In this document: in pieces, positions 8,529-17,179 of the stretch
Numbering within the stretch: position 1 is the stretch's first letter
Layout: each line of letters starts with the position of its first letter
Origin: Hydrogenophaga sp. RAC07
GTDB taxonomy: Bacteria > Pseudomonadota > Gammaproteobacteria > Burkholderiales > Burkholderiaceae_C
NCBI RefSeq assembly: GCF_001713375.1
Contig: NZ_CP016449.1
Coordinates: 3,162,001-3,226,000 of the forward strand
Length of the DNA: 64,000 nt
Direction: 5' to 3'
Translations under genes and position numbers: made by a program
The notes under the pieces: generated by a model
Told to the model about the DNA's origin: nothing
The model's database searches: none
The model's input: only the letters and a program-made list of their open reading frames with translations

Positions 8529-9641
8529 TCAGCGCCCGGGCAGCAGGCGCAGCAGCTGACCATCGCGGTCGTCGGTCAGCAGGTAGATGAAGCCGTCGGG
8601 GCCTTGGCGCACGTCGCGCACGCGCTGGTTGAGGTTGGGCAGCAGTTTTTCTTCGCGCACCACACGGTCGCCTTCGACGACCAGACGCGAAAGGTAACGG
8701 AACTTGAGCGATCCGGCCAGCAGGCTGCCCTTCCATGCCGCGCCATAACGGTCGCTGGTGACGAAGGCCAGGCCCGACGGTGCGATCGACGGGGTCCATT
8801 GGTGCAGCGGCTGTTCCAGCCCAGGCTTGCTGGTGATGCCCTCGCCGATGGCGCCGCCGCCGTAGTTCTCGCCATACGTGATCACGGGCCAGCCGTGGTT
8901 CTTGCCGGCCTGGGGTCGGTTGATTTCGTCACCGCCCTGCGGGCCGTGCTCCGAGGTCCAGAGGCGACCGTCGGGCGCGAGCGCCGCACCTTGCACGTTG
9001 CGGTGGCCGAAGCTCCAGATCTCGGGCAATGCGCCGGTGCGGCCCACAAAGGGGTTGTCCGGGTGGGCACCGCCGGTGGCTTTCACGCGCACCACCTTGC
9101 CGTGGTGGTTGTCCAGCGTCTGCGCGTCGTTCATGCGCGAGTAGCGGTCACCCAACGTGAGGAACAGGCTGCCGTCGGTGGCCTGCACGATGCGGCAGCC
9201 AAAGTGCGAGCGGCTGCTCACTTTCGGCGACTGGCTGAAGATCACCTTCACGTCATCGAGCCGCGTGGCGTCGGCAGACAGTCGGGCCGAGGCCATGGCG
9301 GTGGAATTGCCACCGCCTCGGGGCGCCGGCTCGGAGAAGCAGAAATACAGCGTGCGGTTGGTGGCGAAATCGCGGTCGGTGATCACGTCGAGCAGGCCGC
9401 CTTGGCCACCGGCTTCAATGGTTGGCAGCCCGGCCAGCGGTGCGCCCAGCCGGCCGTCTGCACCCACCACGCGCATGCGCCCGGGCCGCTCGGTCACGAG
9501 CATGCGGCCGTCGCCGATGAAGGCCACGCCCCAGGGGTTCTGCAGACCGCTGGCCACGACCTCGGTGGTCTGGGCGTGGGTCAGTGTTGACGTAAGGCCA
9601 CCCAGGGCCAGAGCGATGGAAAGGGAGATCGGGCGTTTCAT
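8529..9641 (-). CDS. PQQ-dependent soluble aldose sugar dehydrogenase (YliI/Asd family)
   Basis: Periplasmic quinoprotein predicted to oxidise aldoses with PQQ, 370 residues. The start at 9641 (MKRPISLSIALALGG) gives a Sec signal peptide ending THAQ; an ATG three codons upstream is also possible. The six-bladed propeller motifs are clear: NPWGVAFIGDGRMLVTERPG, LFLTLGDRYSRMNDAQT (calcium/active-site region), EIWSFGHRNVQGAALAP, SEHGPQGGDEIN, and GKNHGWPVITYGENYGG. A rare 'headless' tail RDVRQGPDGFIYLLTDD closes the sheet. Apparent downstream partner on the same strand is egtB. No PQQ-synthesis genes are present here. The physiological sugar cannot be stated. Confidence 0.88.
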   Translation of the reverse strand: MKRPISLSIALALGGLTSTLTHAQTTEVVASGLQNPWGVAFIGDGRMLVTERPGRMRVVGADGRLGAPLAGLPTIEAGGQGGLLDVITDRDFATNRTLYFCFSEPAPRGGGNSTAMASARLSADATRLDDVKVIFSQSPKVSSRSHFGCRIVQATDGSLFLTLGDRYSRMNDAQTLDNHHGKVVRVKATGGAHPDNPFVGRTGALPEIWSFGHRNVQGAALAPDGRLWTSEHGPQGGDEINRPQAGKNHGWPVITYGENYGGGAIGEGITSKPGLEQPLHQWTPSIAPSGLAFVTSDRYGAAWKGSLLAGSLKFRYLSRLVVEGDRVVREEKLLPNLNQRVRDVRQGPDGFIYLLTDDRDGQLLRLLPGR

Positions 9642-9718
9642 CAAGGGCATCTCAGTTGTCGTTTCACAGGGTCGACCCGGTTGGTGCACCTGTGGGCGCC
9701 AGGGTTCCCCCAGGCCGC

Positions 9719-10303
9719 TCAACCAAACGGCCGCACGCCGAAGAGGAAGGCGTGCGCCCACACCACGAACAGCACATACAGGCCCAGGCCCCCCACCACG
9801 GCGATGGCATCGTTGGCTTTGCTGCCCGGCAGCGCCGGGGCCGCGCGCGTCAAACCTTTGGCGGCACGTTTCTTCACCGAGATGCGGTCCGCCACCGCCC
9901 AGGCCAGGAAGCCCCCGAAGAGCAACACATCGGCCAGCGTGCCGTTGGCCAGCAGGTGGGCCAGCGCCCACAGCTTCACCGCGAGCAGCATGGGGTGTTT
10001 GGCCGCGCGCTGGATGCGCCCGGGCAGGTACGCGGCAAGCAGCAACACGAACACCGGCAGCATCAGCAACGCGGCGAGATGGCGAAAGCCATTGGGCAAG
10101 GTGTAGAGCACCACCGGCGCTTCACGCGCCGCGCCGTAGCCCACGACGATGAGCGCGAATCCCGCCAGCGACACCAGGGAATACAGGCCCTTCCACGGCC
10201 CTTCGCCCATCTGCTTCGCCAGGCGGTTGCGCCCGTCGGGCGACACGATGGACACCGAGTGGATGCCCAGGAACAGGACCAGCCCCAGAATCAGCAACAG
10301 CAT
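9719..10303 (-). CDS. NnrU family integral membrane protein
   Basis: Short polytopic inner-membrane protein, 194 residues, with about five hydrophobic helices. Family features are LGIHSVSIVSPDGRNRLA near the N-terminus, GPWKGLYSLVSLAGFALIV, KHPMLLAVKLWALAHLLANG, and LLFGGFLAWAVADRISVKKR. The ATG at 10303 has a well-placed GGAG Shine-Dalgarno. NnrU relatives occur near nitric-oxide/nitrite metabolism genes in some species, but none are visible here, and isoprenoid-methyltransferase-like folds also resemble this family. The biochemical role is unknown. Confidence 0.85.
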   Translation of the reverse strand: MLLLILGLVLFLGIHSVSIVSPDGRNRLAKQMGEGPWKGLYSLVSLAGFALIVVGYGAAREAPVVLYTLPNGFRHLAALLMLPVFVLLLAAYLPGRIQRAAKHPMLLAVKLWALAHLLANGTLADVLLFGGFLAWAVADRISVKKRAAKGLTRAAPALPGSKANDAIAVVGGLGLYVLFVVWAHAFLFGVRPFG

Positions 10304-10399
10304 GAGGGCACTCCTTGCGCGGTCGGTGGTGGACTATCCGGCCATCCGCACGCATGGCGGCACTGTAGCCCCGATGGCGCCCGCCCGCACCCGGCGGGG

Positions 10400-11353
10400 T
10401 CAAGCGGTCGCGGGGTGCGTGCGCGCCGTGGTGGTCACGAGCCAGATGCCGCCGCAGACCAGCAGCAAAGCCACGGCGTTGCGCCACGCCAGGATCGCTT
10501 CGCCCAGGAACAGCGCGGAGAGCAAGGCGCCGAACACCGGAATCAAAAAGTTGAACACCGACACCATGCCCACGCGGTTGTGCTTGAGCAGCGCAGCCCA
10601 CAGCGCAAACGCCACGGCCGAGAGGATGGCCATGTAGAGCAGCAGCGACGCGGCCGCCACGCCCATGCCTCGCTGCTCACCGCCCAGGGCATGGCCCAGC
10701 AACGTCAGCACCAGGCCACCCATGGCGAGCTGGTACCCGGTCATGACCATGGCGTCGATCTGCTGCGACAGGCGCTTGCCCAGAATGCTGGCCGCCGAGA
10801 GCACGAAGGCGGCGATCACGATGAAGCCGTCGCCCAGCAGCGTGAACTGCGCGTCCAGCTCGTTCGCGCCGCGCAGGTTCACCGCCATCACACCGGCAAA
10901 ACCCACCAGGCAACCGATGGTCTTGCGCCGGTTGAGGCGGTCGTTGGTGTAGATGAAGTGGGCCAGCAGCACGCTGAAAAAGGTGCCGGTGGCGTTGAAG
11001 ATTGACGCCCTCACGCCGGTGGTGTGGGCCAGGCCGACGTAAAAAAACACGTACTGCAGCGCCGTCTGCGCCAGGCCCAAGAGACCCACGCGGCCCAGGT
11101 CGGCACGCGAGAGCGCGAGCACCGGTCGGCCCATGGCGCGCGCCATGCCCAGCAGCAACACACCCGCCAGCACAAATCGGAAACCGGCAAACACCAGCTG
11201 CGAGGCGGTGTCGTCGCGGCCAATGGCGAGCAACGCGTAGCCGCTCTTGATGGCCGGGTAAGCGCTGCCCCAGAGCAGGCAACACAGCGTGGCCAGGAGG
11301 ACCACGTTGCGCGGGCGGGTGAAGAAGGCGGCGCTGCTGCTGCCGGTCAGCAC
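10400..11353 (-). CDS. EamA/DMT family transporter
   Basis: Ten-helix drug/metabolite transporter, 317 residues, built as two EamA repeats (LCCLLWGSAYPAIKSGYALL in the first; GYQLAMGGLVLTLLGHAL in the second). The start is a GTG at 11353 and overlaps the 3' end of the aldehyde dehydrogenase gene by 7 bp, so the two are likely translated from one message with the GntR gene. This placement suggests export or uptake of a metabolite of the uronate pathway, but DMT substrates cannot be read from sequence. Confidence 0.85.
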   Translation of the reverse strand: MLTGSSSAAFFTRPRNVVLLATLCCLLWGSAYPAIKSGYALLAIGRDDTASQLVFAGFRFVLAGVLLLGMARAMGRPVLALSRADLGRVGLLGLAQTALQYVFFYVGLAHTTGVRASIFNATGTFFSVLLAHFIYTNDRLNRRKTIGCLVGFAGVMAVNLRGANELDAQFTLLGDGFIVIAAFVLSAASILGKRLSQQIDAMVMTGYQLAMGGLVLTLLGHALGGEQRGMGVAAASLLLYMAILSAVAFALWAALLKHNRVGMVSVFNFLIPVFGALLSALFLGEAILAWRNAVALLLVCGGIWLVTTTARTHPATA

Positions 11354-12819
11354 GGCCGACCCTGGCGCGCGAGCAGCCAGCCCGGCGCGTCTTGCAGGCT
11401 CACCGGGCGCAGGAATCGATCCAGTGCCGCGTCACCGACCGAGGTGGTCATGGGCGCGGTGGACGCGGGCCAGGGACCGCCGTGCTGCTGCGCGGCCGTG
11501 ACGGCCACTCCCGTGGGCACGCTGGCAAACAGCACACGACCCGCAATGGCCATGGCGCCGCGCACCAGCGCGCGGGTGTCGTCCGACTCGGTGTCCGCAC
11601 CCCAGAGGGTCACGGTGAGGCTGCCACCCACAGCGGCCAGCACCGCCAGCGCCTCGGCGTTTGATGCCGCGCGCACGATCAGGCTGGACGGACCGAACAC
11701 CTCGTCGTGCAGCGCGCTCTGTTGCAGGAACTGCGCGCCGCTCACTTGCAAGAGTTGCGGACCGGGCGCCTGCGCGCTGCCGGGTTGCTGCACCAGGGCT
11801 TGCGCGCCGTGTTCGAGGAAGCGCGCCACGCCCGCGTCGAACGCGCGGCGCATGCCGCTGGTGAGCATGGCGTGGGGCGTCTGGGCCGCGAGCGCGGTGG
11901 CGAGTTGCGCCACAAAAGCATCGGCCTCGGACCCGTCGATCAGCACGATCAAACCGGGGTTGGTGCAGAACTGGCCGCAGCCCTGCACGATGGAGCCGGC
12001 CAACAGGGTGGCGAGCTCACCGCCCCTGGCTTGCAGCGCGGCGGGCAAGGCCACCACCGGATTGATGGAACCCAGCTCGCCGTAAAACGGGATCGGGCGC
12101 GCGCGGGCGTTGGCCTCGGCCTGCAGCGCCGCACCACCGCGCGTGGAGCCGGTGAAGGCCCCGGCGGCGATCAGCGGGTGGCGCACCAGCGCCACACCCA
12201 CCTCCACACCGGCTCCCTGCACCATGCTCACCAGCCCGACGGGCAGGTCTTGCGCCTGCAACACGGTCTGTATGAGACCGAACACGCGCAGCGACAGCAG
12301 CGGGTGGCCCGGGTGCGCCTTCACCACCACCGGGCAGCCCGCGGCCAGGGCCGACGCGGTGTCGCCACCGAGCACCGAAAACGCGAAGGGAAAGTTGCTC
12401 GCGGCGAACATGGCCACCGGGCCCAGCGGCACGCGCTGCAACACCATGGCCGGGTGGCCAACGGGCGGCGCGCCGGCCACGGCCGGATCGTCCAGCCGTT
12501 CGAACGGCACACCGCGTGTGGCGATGGCGGCGAAGCGGCGCAACTGGAATGCGGTGCGGTCGAGTTCGCCGTTCAGGCGCGCAGTGCCCAGGGCCGTTTC
12601 GGTGTCGGCCAGCGCCACCAGGGCCTCGCGGTCGGCTTCGAGTGCAGCGGCCAGCGCCTCCAGCAAGGCGGCGCGCTGCGCACCGGTGCTGCTGCCCCAG
12701 GTGTCGAACGCAGCCGCAGCGGCCAGCACGGCCGCATCGATGGATTCAGGGGTGGAAGCGCGCAGGGGTTCGCCGTGCGCGGCGCCGGAGCGCGCGTCAA
12801 AGGATTGCAGGTCGTTCAT
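11347..12819 (-). CDS. 2,5-dioxovalerate (alpha-ketoglutaric semialdehyde) dehydrogenase, ALDH superfamily
   Basis: Oxidises 2,5-dioxopentanoate to 2-oxoglutarate, the last step of the oxidative uronate/aldarate route; 490 residues. Catalytic Cys lies in GQFCTNPG and the general-base Glu in GELGSINP; the cofactor region contains FAASNFPFAFSVLGGDTASA and KAHPGHP. These blocks are typical of NADP-type ketoglutaric semialdehyde dehydrogenases rather than generic ALDHs. It overlaps the upstream GntR gene by an ATGA and the downstream EamA gene by 7 bp, giving a three-gene minus-strand operon. The substrate assignment rests partly on the neighbouring aldarate dehydratases, which produce this semialdehyde. 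Confidence 0.88.
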   Translation of the reverse strand: MNDLQSFDARSGAAHGEPLRASTPESIDAAVLAAAAAFDTWGSSTGAQRAALLEALAAALEADREALVALADTETALGTARLNGELDRTAFQLRRFAAIATRGVPFERLDDPAVAGAPPVGHPAMVLQRVPLGPVAMFAASNFPFAFSVLGGDTASALAAGCPVVVKAHPGHPLLSLRVFGLIQTVLQAQDLPVGLVSMVQGAGVEVGVALVRHPLIAAGAFTGSTRGGAALQAEANARARPIPFYGELGSINPVVALPAALQARGGELATLLAGSIVQGCGQFCTNPGLIVLIDGSEADAFVAQLATALAAQTPHAMLTSGMRRAFDAGVARFLEHGAQALVQQPGSAQAPGPQLLQVSGAQFLQQSALHDEVFGPSSLIVRAASNAEALAVLAAVGGSLTVTLWGADTESDDTRALVRGAMAIAGRVLFASVPTGVAVTAAQQHGGPWPASTAPMTTSVGDAALDRFLRPVSLQDAPGWLLARQGRPC

Positions 12820-13586
12820 GTGGGGGAGTCGGGCTGTGCGCGGCGCAGACGCTCGCGGCTGTTGGAGAGATGGGTGCGCATGGCCGTGCGTGCGGTGTCA
12901 GCGTCGCGCTGACGAATGGCGTTGTAGATGTTCTGGTGCTCGGTGTGCACGCGCCGCAGGTAGGCCAGCCGGCCTTCGGGCGCGCTGCTGGCGGTGTTGA
13001 TCCGGGTGCGCGGAATGATCATGGTGCCCAGGTAGGTCATGAGGTCGGCGAAGTGTCGGTTGCCCGTGGCGCGCGCCACCTCCATGTGGAACTGGAAGTC
13101 CGACGGCACGGCGTCGGACGACTCGGCGATCGACGCTTCAAAGGCCGCGAGTGCGCTGGCCATGTTGTGCAGGTGGCTGTCGTCGCGGCGCTGCGCGGCC
13201 AGGCTCGCGGCCTCGCTCTCCAGGCTGATGCGCAGTTCCAGCAGCGAGATCACGTCGGCCACGGTGGCGAAGTCTTCGGGCGCAATGCGGAAGTTGCTCT
13301 GCTCCTGCGGCGCCATCACAAAGGTGCCGATGCCGTGGCGCGTTTCCACCAGGCCCGAGGCCTGCAGGCGCGAGATGGCCTCGCGCACCACCGTGCGGCT
13401 GACCTCGAAACGGCCCATCAGCTCGGACTCGGTGGGCAGCTTGTCGCCGGTCTGCAACCGGCCTTCGCGCATGTCGGCGGCGAGCGTGTCGACGATCTCG
13501 GGCACCAGGCCACGGGGTCGGCGCGGGCGTGTCAGCACGGCCTCGACCGGGCCCGATTCGGCACCTAGGGTTTTCACGGAGAGCAT
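12816..13586 (-). CDS. GntR family transcriptional regulator, FCD (FadR) subfamily
   Basis: 256-residue repressor/activator. An N-terminal winged helix (LPTESELMGRFEVSRTVVRE followed by AISRLQASGLVETRHGIGTF) is joined to an all-helical FCD ligand domain containing the metal/effector-binding pattern FQFHMEVARATGNRHF and a later HTEHQNIYNAI. An AAGGA Shine-Dalgarno precedes the ATG. It heads the minus arm of the uronate locus and faces the uronate dehydrogenase gene across a spacer with GACAAC repeats, its probable operator. The effector is likely a pathway sugar acid or lactone (inference). Confidence 0.9.
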   Translation of the reverse strand: MLSVKTLGAESGPVEAVLTRPRRPRGLVPEIVDTLAADMREGRLQTGDKLPTESELMGRFEVSRTVVREAISRLQASGLVETRHGIGTFVMAPQEQSNFRIAPEDFATVADVISLLELRISLESEAASLAAQRRDDSHLHNMASALAAFEASIAESSDAVPSDFQFHMEVARATGNRHFADLMTYLGTMIIPRTRINTASSAPEGRLAYLRRVHTEHQNIYNAIRQRDADTARTAMRTHLSNSRERLRRAQPDSPT

Positions 13587-13632
13587 CGTTTTTTCCTTGA
13601 CACCCCACCTCGGGGTTCACACAATTCGCCCA

Positions 13633-13659
13633 GTTGTCTGACAACCGACAACAGACAAC
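13633..13659. promoter_or_regulatory. Candidate GntR operator: palindrome plus phased GACAAC repeats
   Basis: A perfect 6-1-6 inverted repeat (GTTGTC-T-GACAAC) occupies 13633-13645. Its right arm is repeated twice more at exact 7-bp spacing (GACAAC at 13640, 13647 and 13654). The site lies 47 bp upstream of the regulator's start and about 95 bp upstream of uronate dehydrogenase, where a divergent autoregulatory operator is expected. FCD-type regulators are known to bind short palindromes of this kind; the assignment is inference. Confidence 0.55.
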
Positions 13660-13752
13660 ACAAGATGTGCGGACTGTAGCAAAGCACTTGCGATATGTCC
13701 AAGCGCTTCGACAAATGCTTCCGAAATCTTCAGCCGAGACCGCACGAGTTCC

Positions 13753-14562
13753 ATGGAAAACACCTTGAAAACCCACCACCGCCTGTTGCTGACCGGCGCC
13801 GCCGGCGGCCTGGGCACCGCACTGCGCGAACGCCTCAAGGGCAACTGCGAGGTGCTGCGCCTGTCCGACAAAGCGGGTCTGGGCGATGCCAAGGCCGGCG
13901 AAGAGATCGTGCTGGCCGACCTGTCCAACGCGGCCGAGGTCGACGCCATGGTCGCCGGCTGCAACGCCATCGTGCACATGGGCGGCATCTCGGTGGAGGC
14001 ACCGTTCGCGTCCATCCTGCAGGCCAACATCGTCGGCGCTTACAACCTCTATGAAGCGGCGCGCCAGCACGGCGTGAAGCGCGTGGTGTTCGCCAGCTCC
14101 AACCACGTGACCGGTTTCTACAAACAAAGCGAAACCATCCACGCCGAACACCCCGCGCGGCCGGATGGGTTCTACGGCCTGAGCAAGGCCTTCGGCGAAG
14201 ACCTTGCCCGCCTCTACTTCGATCGCCACGGCATCGAGACCGCGTGCGTGCGCATCGGCTCCTCGTTCCCCGAACCCAAAGACCGCCGCATGCTCGCCAC
14301 GTGGCTGAGCTTTGACGACCTGCATCGCCTCATCACCGCCTGCCTGAGCACCCCGGTGCTGGGCCACAGCATCGTGTTCGGCATGTCCAACAACGCCGTG
14401 ACCTGGTGGGACAACAGCCGCGCGCGCCACGTGGGCTTCGTCGCCAAGGACAGCTCCGACGTGTTCCGTGAAGCCGTCTTCGCCCGCACCAGCGCGCCCG
14501 ACCTCAACGACCCGGTTGCCATCTACCAGGGTGGTGGCTTCGTGAAGGCCGGTCCGTTTTGA
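13753..14562 (+). CDS. udh: Uronate dehydrogenase (NAD-dependent, SDR family)
   Basis: Oxidises D-glucuronate or D-galacturonate at C1 to the aldaro-lactone; 269 residues. The Rossmann motif LLTGAAGGLGTALRERL is at residues 12-28. The SDR catalytic Tyr-Lys appears as YGLSKAFGEDLARLY, with the Ser in VVFASSNHVTGFY. WLSFDDLHRLITACL and FGMSNNAVTWWDNS match uronate dehydrogenases rather than epimerases. It begins the plus-strand operon directly opposite the GntR regulator. Five bases separate it from the lactonase gene, which would hydrolyse its product. Confidence 0.9.
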   Translation: MENTLKTHHRLLLTGAAGGLGTALRERLKGNCEVLRLSDKAGLGDAKAGEEIVLADLSNAAEVDAMVAGCNAIVHMGGISVEAPFASILQANIVGAYNLYEAARQHGVKRVVFASSNHVTGFYKQSETIHAEHPARPDGFYGLSKAFGEDLARLYFDRHGIETACVRIGSSFPEPKDRRMLATWLSFDDLHRLITACLSTPVLGHSIVFGMSNNAVTWWDNSRARHVGFVAKDSSDVFREAVFARTSAPDLNDPVAIYQGGGFVKAGPF

Positions 14563-14567
14563 TCGCC

Positions 14568-15470
14568 ATGAGCGAACAAGCCGAACTGCTGTTCGACGCA
14601 CGCAACGGCGTGGGCGAAAGCCCCGTCTGGGACGCGCAGCGCCAGTGCCTGTTCTGGGTCGACATCCCGGGTCGCGCGCTGTGGTGCTGGAACGCCGGCA
14701 CCGGCCAGGCGCGCCAGTGGCCCACACCCGAAATGCCCGGCTGCATCGCGCTGGCTGCGGGCAGCGAAGCCACGGCGCACGGCCGCTGGGTCGCCGCCAT
14801 GGAAACCGGCGTGGCGCTGCTCACGCCCCACGCCGACGGCACCCTCACGTGGGCGACCATCACCTCCGTGCAGCACCCACAGGGCGGCATGCGCTTCAAC
14901 GACGGCCGCTGCGACCGCCAGGGCCGGCTGCGCGCCGGCACCATGGTGATGGACATGTCGCTGGCCTCGGCCGCCGGCAGCGTGTACGCGCTGGAAGGCT
15001 CGCGGGCTCGCGCCTTGCACGGCTGCCTCATCACCCCCAACGGCATGGCTTTCAGCCCCGATGGCAAGACCATGTACCTCTCGGACTCGCACCCGAACGT
15101 GCAGACCGTGTGGGCCTTCGACTACGACGTGGACAGCGGCACACCGAGCCGTCAACGCGTGTTCATCGACATGAAGCCGCTGCCCGGTCGGCCCGACGGC
15201 GCTGCGATGGACGAAGACGGAGGCTACTGGATCTGCGGCAACGACGCCGGCCTGGTGCACCGCTTCACACCCGACGGCCGGCTGGACCGATCGCTCGCTG
15301 TACCGGTTAAAAAACCGGCCATGTGCGCCTTCGGCGGCAGCGGCTTCGACACCTTGTTCGTCACCTCCATCCGGCCCGGCGGCGATCTGTCCGACCAGCC
15401 GCTGGCCGGTGGCGTTTTTGCACTGCGTCCAGGCGTGAGGGGCCTGGACGAGCCGCGCTGCGTGGTCTGA
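14568..15470 (+). CDS. SMP-30/gluconolactonase family lactonase
   Basis: Metal-dependent beta-propeller lactonase, 300 residues. The ATG at 14568 was taken instead of a TTG nine bases upstream that overlaps udh. Family landmarks: ESPVWDAQRQCLFWVDIPG (metal-ligand Glu), RFNDGRCDRQGRLRAGTM, ITPNGMAFSPDGKTMYLSDS (metal-ligand Asn and Asp), RPDGAAMDEDGGYWIC. Context points to hydrolysis of glucaro- or galactaro-lactone made by uronate dehydrogenase, producing the aldarate used by the dehydratase downstream. Galactarolactone isomerase or cycloisomerase alternatives are not seen. Confidence 0.88.
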   Translation: MSEQAELLFDARNGVGESPVWDAQRQCLFWVDIPGRALWCWNAGTGQARQWPTPEMPGCIALAAGSEATAHGRWVAAMETGVALLTPHADGTLTWATITSVQHPQGGMRFNDGRCDRQGRLRAGTMVMDMSLASAAGSVYALEGSRARALHGCLITPNGMAFSPDGKTMYLSDSHPNVQTVWAFDYDVDSGTPSRQRVFIDMKPLPGRPDGAAMDEDGGYWICGNDAGLVHRFTPDGRLDRSLAVPVKKPAMCAFGGSGFDTLFVTSIRPGGDLSDQPLAGGVFALRPGVRGLDEPRCVV

Positions 15471-15519
15471 GACATCGCGGCATTTTTTCACCTCGTCACA
15501 TCAACCCAACGGAGACAAC

Positions 15520-16497
15520 ATGAAAACCCAACGCCGACTGATCCTGAGCCTGGCCATGGCCAGCCTGATGCCCTTGAGCGCCTATGCGCAAAACATCGTG
15601 CTCAAGGCCCACGACACCCACCCCGCCGGCTACCCCACCGTGGCCGCCGTGGAGAGCATGGGCAAAAAGCTGGATGCCGCCACCAACGGCCGCATCAAGG
15701 TGCAGATGTTCGCTGGCGCCGTGCTCGGCCAGGAAAAAGAAGCCGTGGAACAAACCCAGCTCGGCGCCATCCAGCTCGCCCGCATCTCGCTGGGTGTGAT
15801 CGGCCCCGTGGTGCCCGAGGTGGACGTGTTCAACATGCCCTTCGTGTTCCGCGACATCACGCACATGCGCAAGGTGATCGACGGCGCCGTGGGTGACGAA
15901 CTGCTGGCCAAGGTCACGGCCAGCCCGGCACGCCTGGTCGGCCTGGGCTGGATGGACGGCGGCTCGCGCAGCCTCTACACCAAGAAGCCGGTGCGCAGCC
16001 CGGCCGACCTCAAGGGCCAGAAGATTCGCATGATGGGCAACCCCGTGTTCGTGGACACCATGAACGCCATGGGCGGCAACGGCATCTCCATGGCCTACGG
16101 CGAGGTGTTCACCTCGCTGCAGACCGGCGTGATCGACGGTGCGGAAAACAACCCACCCAGCATGTTCACCAGCAACCACTTCACCACCGGTGCCAAGTAC
16201 TACAGCCAGACCAACCACCTGATCATTCCCGAGATCCTGGTGATGTCCAAGGTGACCTGGGACAAGCTGACCCCGGCCGACCAGGCGCTGGTGAAGAAAC
16301 TGGCGCGTGAAGCCCAGATGGAACAGCGCGCGCTGTGGGACAAGAGCGTGACCGAGTACTCGGCCAAGCTCAAGGCAGCCGGTGTGGAGTTCATCGAACT
16401 CGACAACAAGCCCTTCTTTGACGCCACCGCCCCTGTGCGTGCCAAGTACGGCGCGCGCAACGCGGACCTGATGCAGCGCATCGGCGCCGTTCAGTAA
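15520..16497 (+). CDS. dctP: TRAP transporter solute-binding protein DctP
   Basis: Periplasmic receptor of a TRAP importer, 325 residues, with signal peptide MKTQRRLILSLAMASLMPLS ending AYAQ. The mature protein has the DctP fold: LKAHDTHPAGYPTV, an EKEAVEQTQLGAIQLAR block, NMPFVFRD, GLGWMDGGSRSLYTKKPVRS (the Arg that pairs with the ligand carboxylate lies in the following LKGQKIRMMGN), and GVIDGAENNPPS. Such receptors bind sugar acids such as glucuronate and galacturonate. A 151-bp structured spacer separates it from the membrane subunits, which may allow extra expression of the receptor. Confidence 0.92.
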   Translation: MKTQRRLILSLAMASLMPLSAYAQNIVLKAHDTHPAGYPTVAAVESMGKKLDAATNGRIKVQMFAGAVLGQEKEAVEQTQLGAIQLARISLGVIGPVVPEVDVFNMPFVFRDITHMRKVIDGAVGDELLAKVTASPARLVGLGWMDGGSRSLYTKKPVRSPADLKGQKIRMMGNPVFVDTMNAMGGNGISMAYGEVFTSLQTGVIDGAENNPPSMFTSNHFTTGAKYYSQTNHLIIPEILVMSKVTWDKLTPADQALVKKLAREAQMEQRALWDKSVTEYSAKLKAAGVEFIELDNKPFFDATAPVRAKYGARNADLMQRIGAVQ

Positions 16498-16504
16498 GCG
16501 TTAC

Positions 16505-16580
16505 CCCCCCTGCGCCGCTTGGCGGCTTCCCCCCGGTGGGGGGACGCGCCCTGTGGACCGGCACAGCCGGATCCACGGGC
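16505..16580. repeat. GC-rich multi-hairpin intergenic element between dctP and dctQ
   Basis: Three inverted repeats are stacked: GCCGC-ttg-GCGGC (16514-16526), CCCCCC-ggt-GGGGGG (16529-16543), and GTGGA-CCGGC-aca-GCCGG-a-TCCAC (16553-16576). No T-tract follows. The CCCCC/GTGGGGGG core also appears in a hairpin at 43840-43854, so this may be a dispersed REP-like element. In an operon it could protect the receptor mRNA or attenuate the permease genes. The rest of the 151-bp spacer holds no gene. Confidence 0.55.
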
Positions 16581-16648
16581 GCCCTGGGTGGGGCACGTGC
16601 ACCGCCTGCGCTTCTTCGCTCCCTTTCTGATTCACCTCCTTCACCACC

Positions 16649-17179
16649 ATGGCTGAAACGATCCACCGCGCGCTCGACGCCGTCTACCTGGCCTGCATCT
16701 GGGTGGCCGGAGCCTGCGTCTTTCTGATGTCGATATTCATTCCCTGGGGCATCTTCGCGCGCTACGTGCTGGGCACCGGGTCGCAGTGGCCCGAGCCGAT
16801 CTCGATCCTGCTCATGGTGATCTTCACCTTCCTGGGTGCTGCGGCGGCCTACCGCGCCGGTGCCCACATCGCGGTGGTCATGCTCACCGAGCGCATGTCG
16901 GCCGGCGTGCGCGGCGTCATGGCCTTCGCGGTCAACCTGCTGATGGTGGGCGTGAGCGCCTTCATGGTGTTCTACGGCATCAAGCTGTGCATGGGCACCT
17001 GGGGCCAGTCCATCCCCGAACTGCCCTGGTTGCCCGTGGGCCTGACCTATGTGCCGGTGCCGCTGGGTGGCTTCGTCACCCTGCTCTTTGTGCTCGAGTT
17101 CCTGGTCTACGGAGACCAGAGCCAGCGCACCGTGGTCCAGTTCGACCTCATTTCCGACTCTGAAGAAAAGGCCGCCTGA
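16649..17179 (+). CDS. dctQ: TRAP transporter small permease DctQ
   Basis: Small membrane subunit, 176 residues, four hydrophobic helices (LACIWVAGACVFLMSIFIPW, ISILLMVIFTFLGAAAAYRA, VMAFAVNLLMVGVSAFMVFY, LGGFVTLLFVLEFLVYG). The signature WPEPISILL and RAGAHIAVVMLTERM fit DctQ. Its stop and the DctM start share a TGATG, so the two membrane subunits are translationally coupled. It works with DctP and DctM as a sodium-driven sugar-acid importer (family knowledge). Confidence 0.9.
   Translation: MAETIHRALDAVYLACIWVAGACVFLMSIFIPWGIFARYVLGTGSQWPEPISILLMVIFTFLGAAAAYRAGAHIAVVMLTERMSAGVRGVMAFAVNLLMVGVSAFMVFYGIKLCMGTWGQSIPELPWLPVGLTYVPVPLGGFVTLLFVLEFLVYGDQSQRTVVQFDLISDSEEKAA

Noticed and set aside
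7179..9590. An 803-codon plus-strand frame across egtB and the sugar dehydrogenase
   Set aside because: It is antisense to two well-recognised genes, lacks a ribosome-binding site and crosses their boundary.
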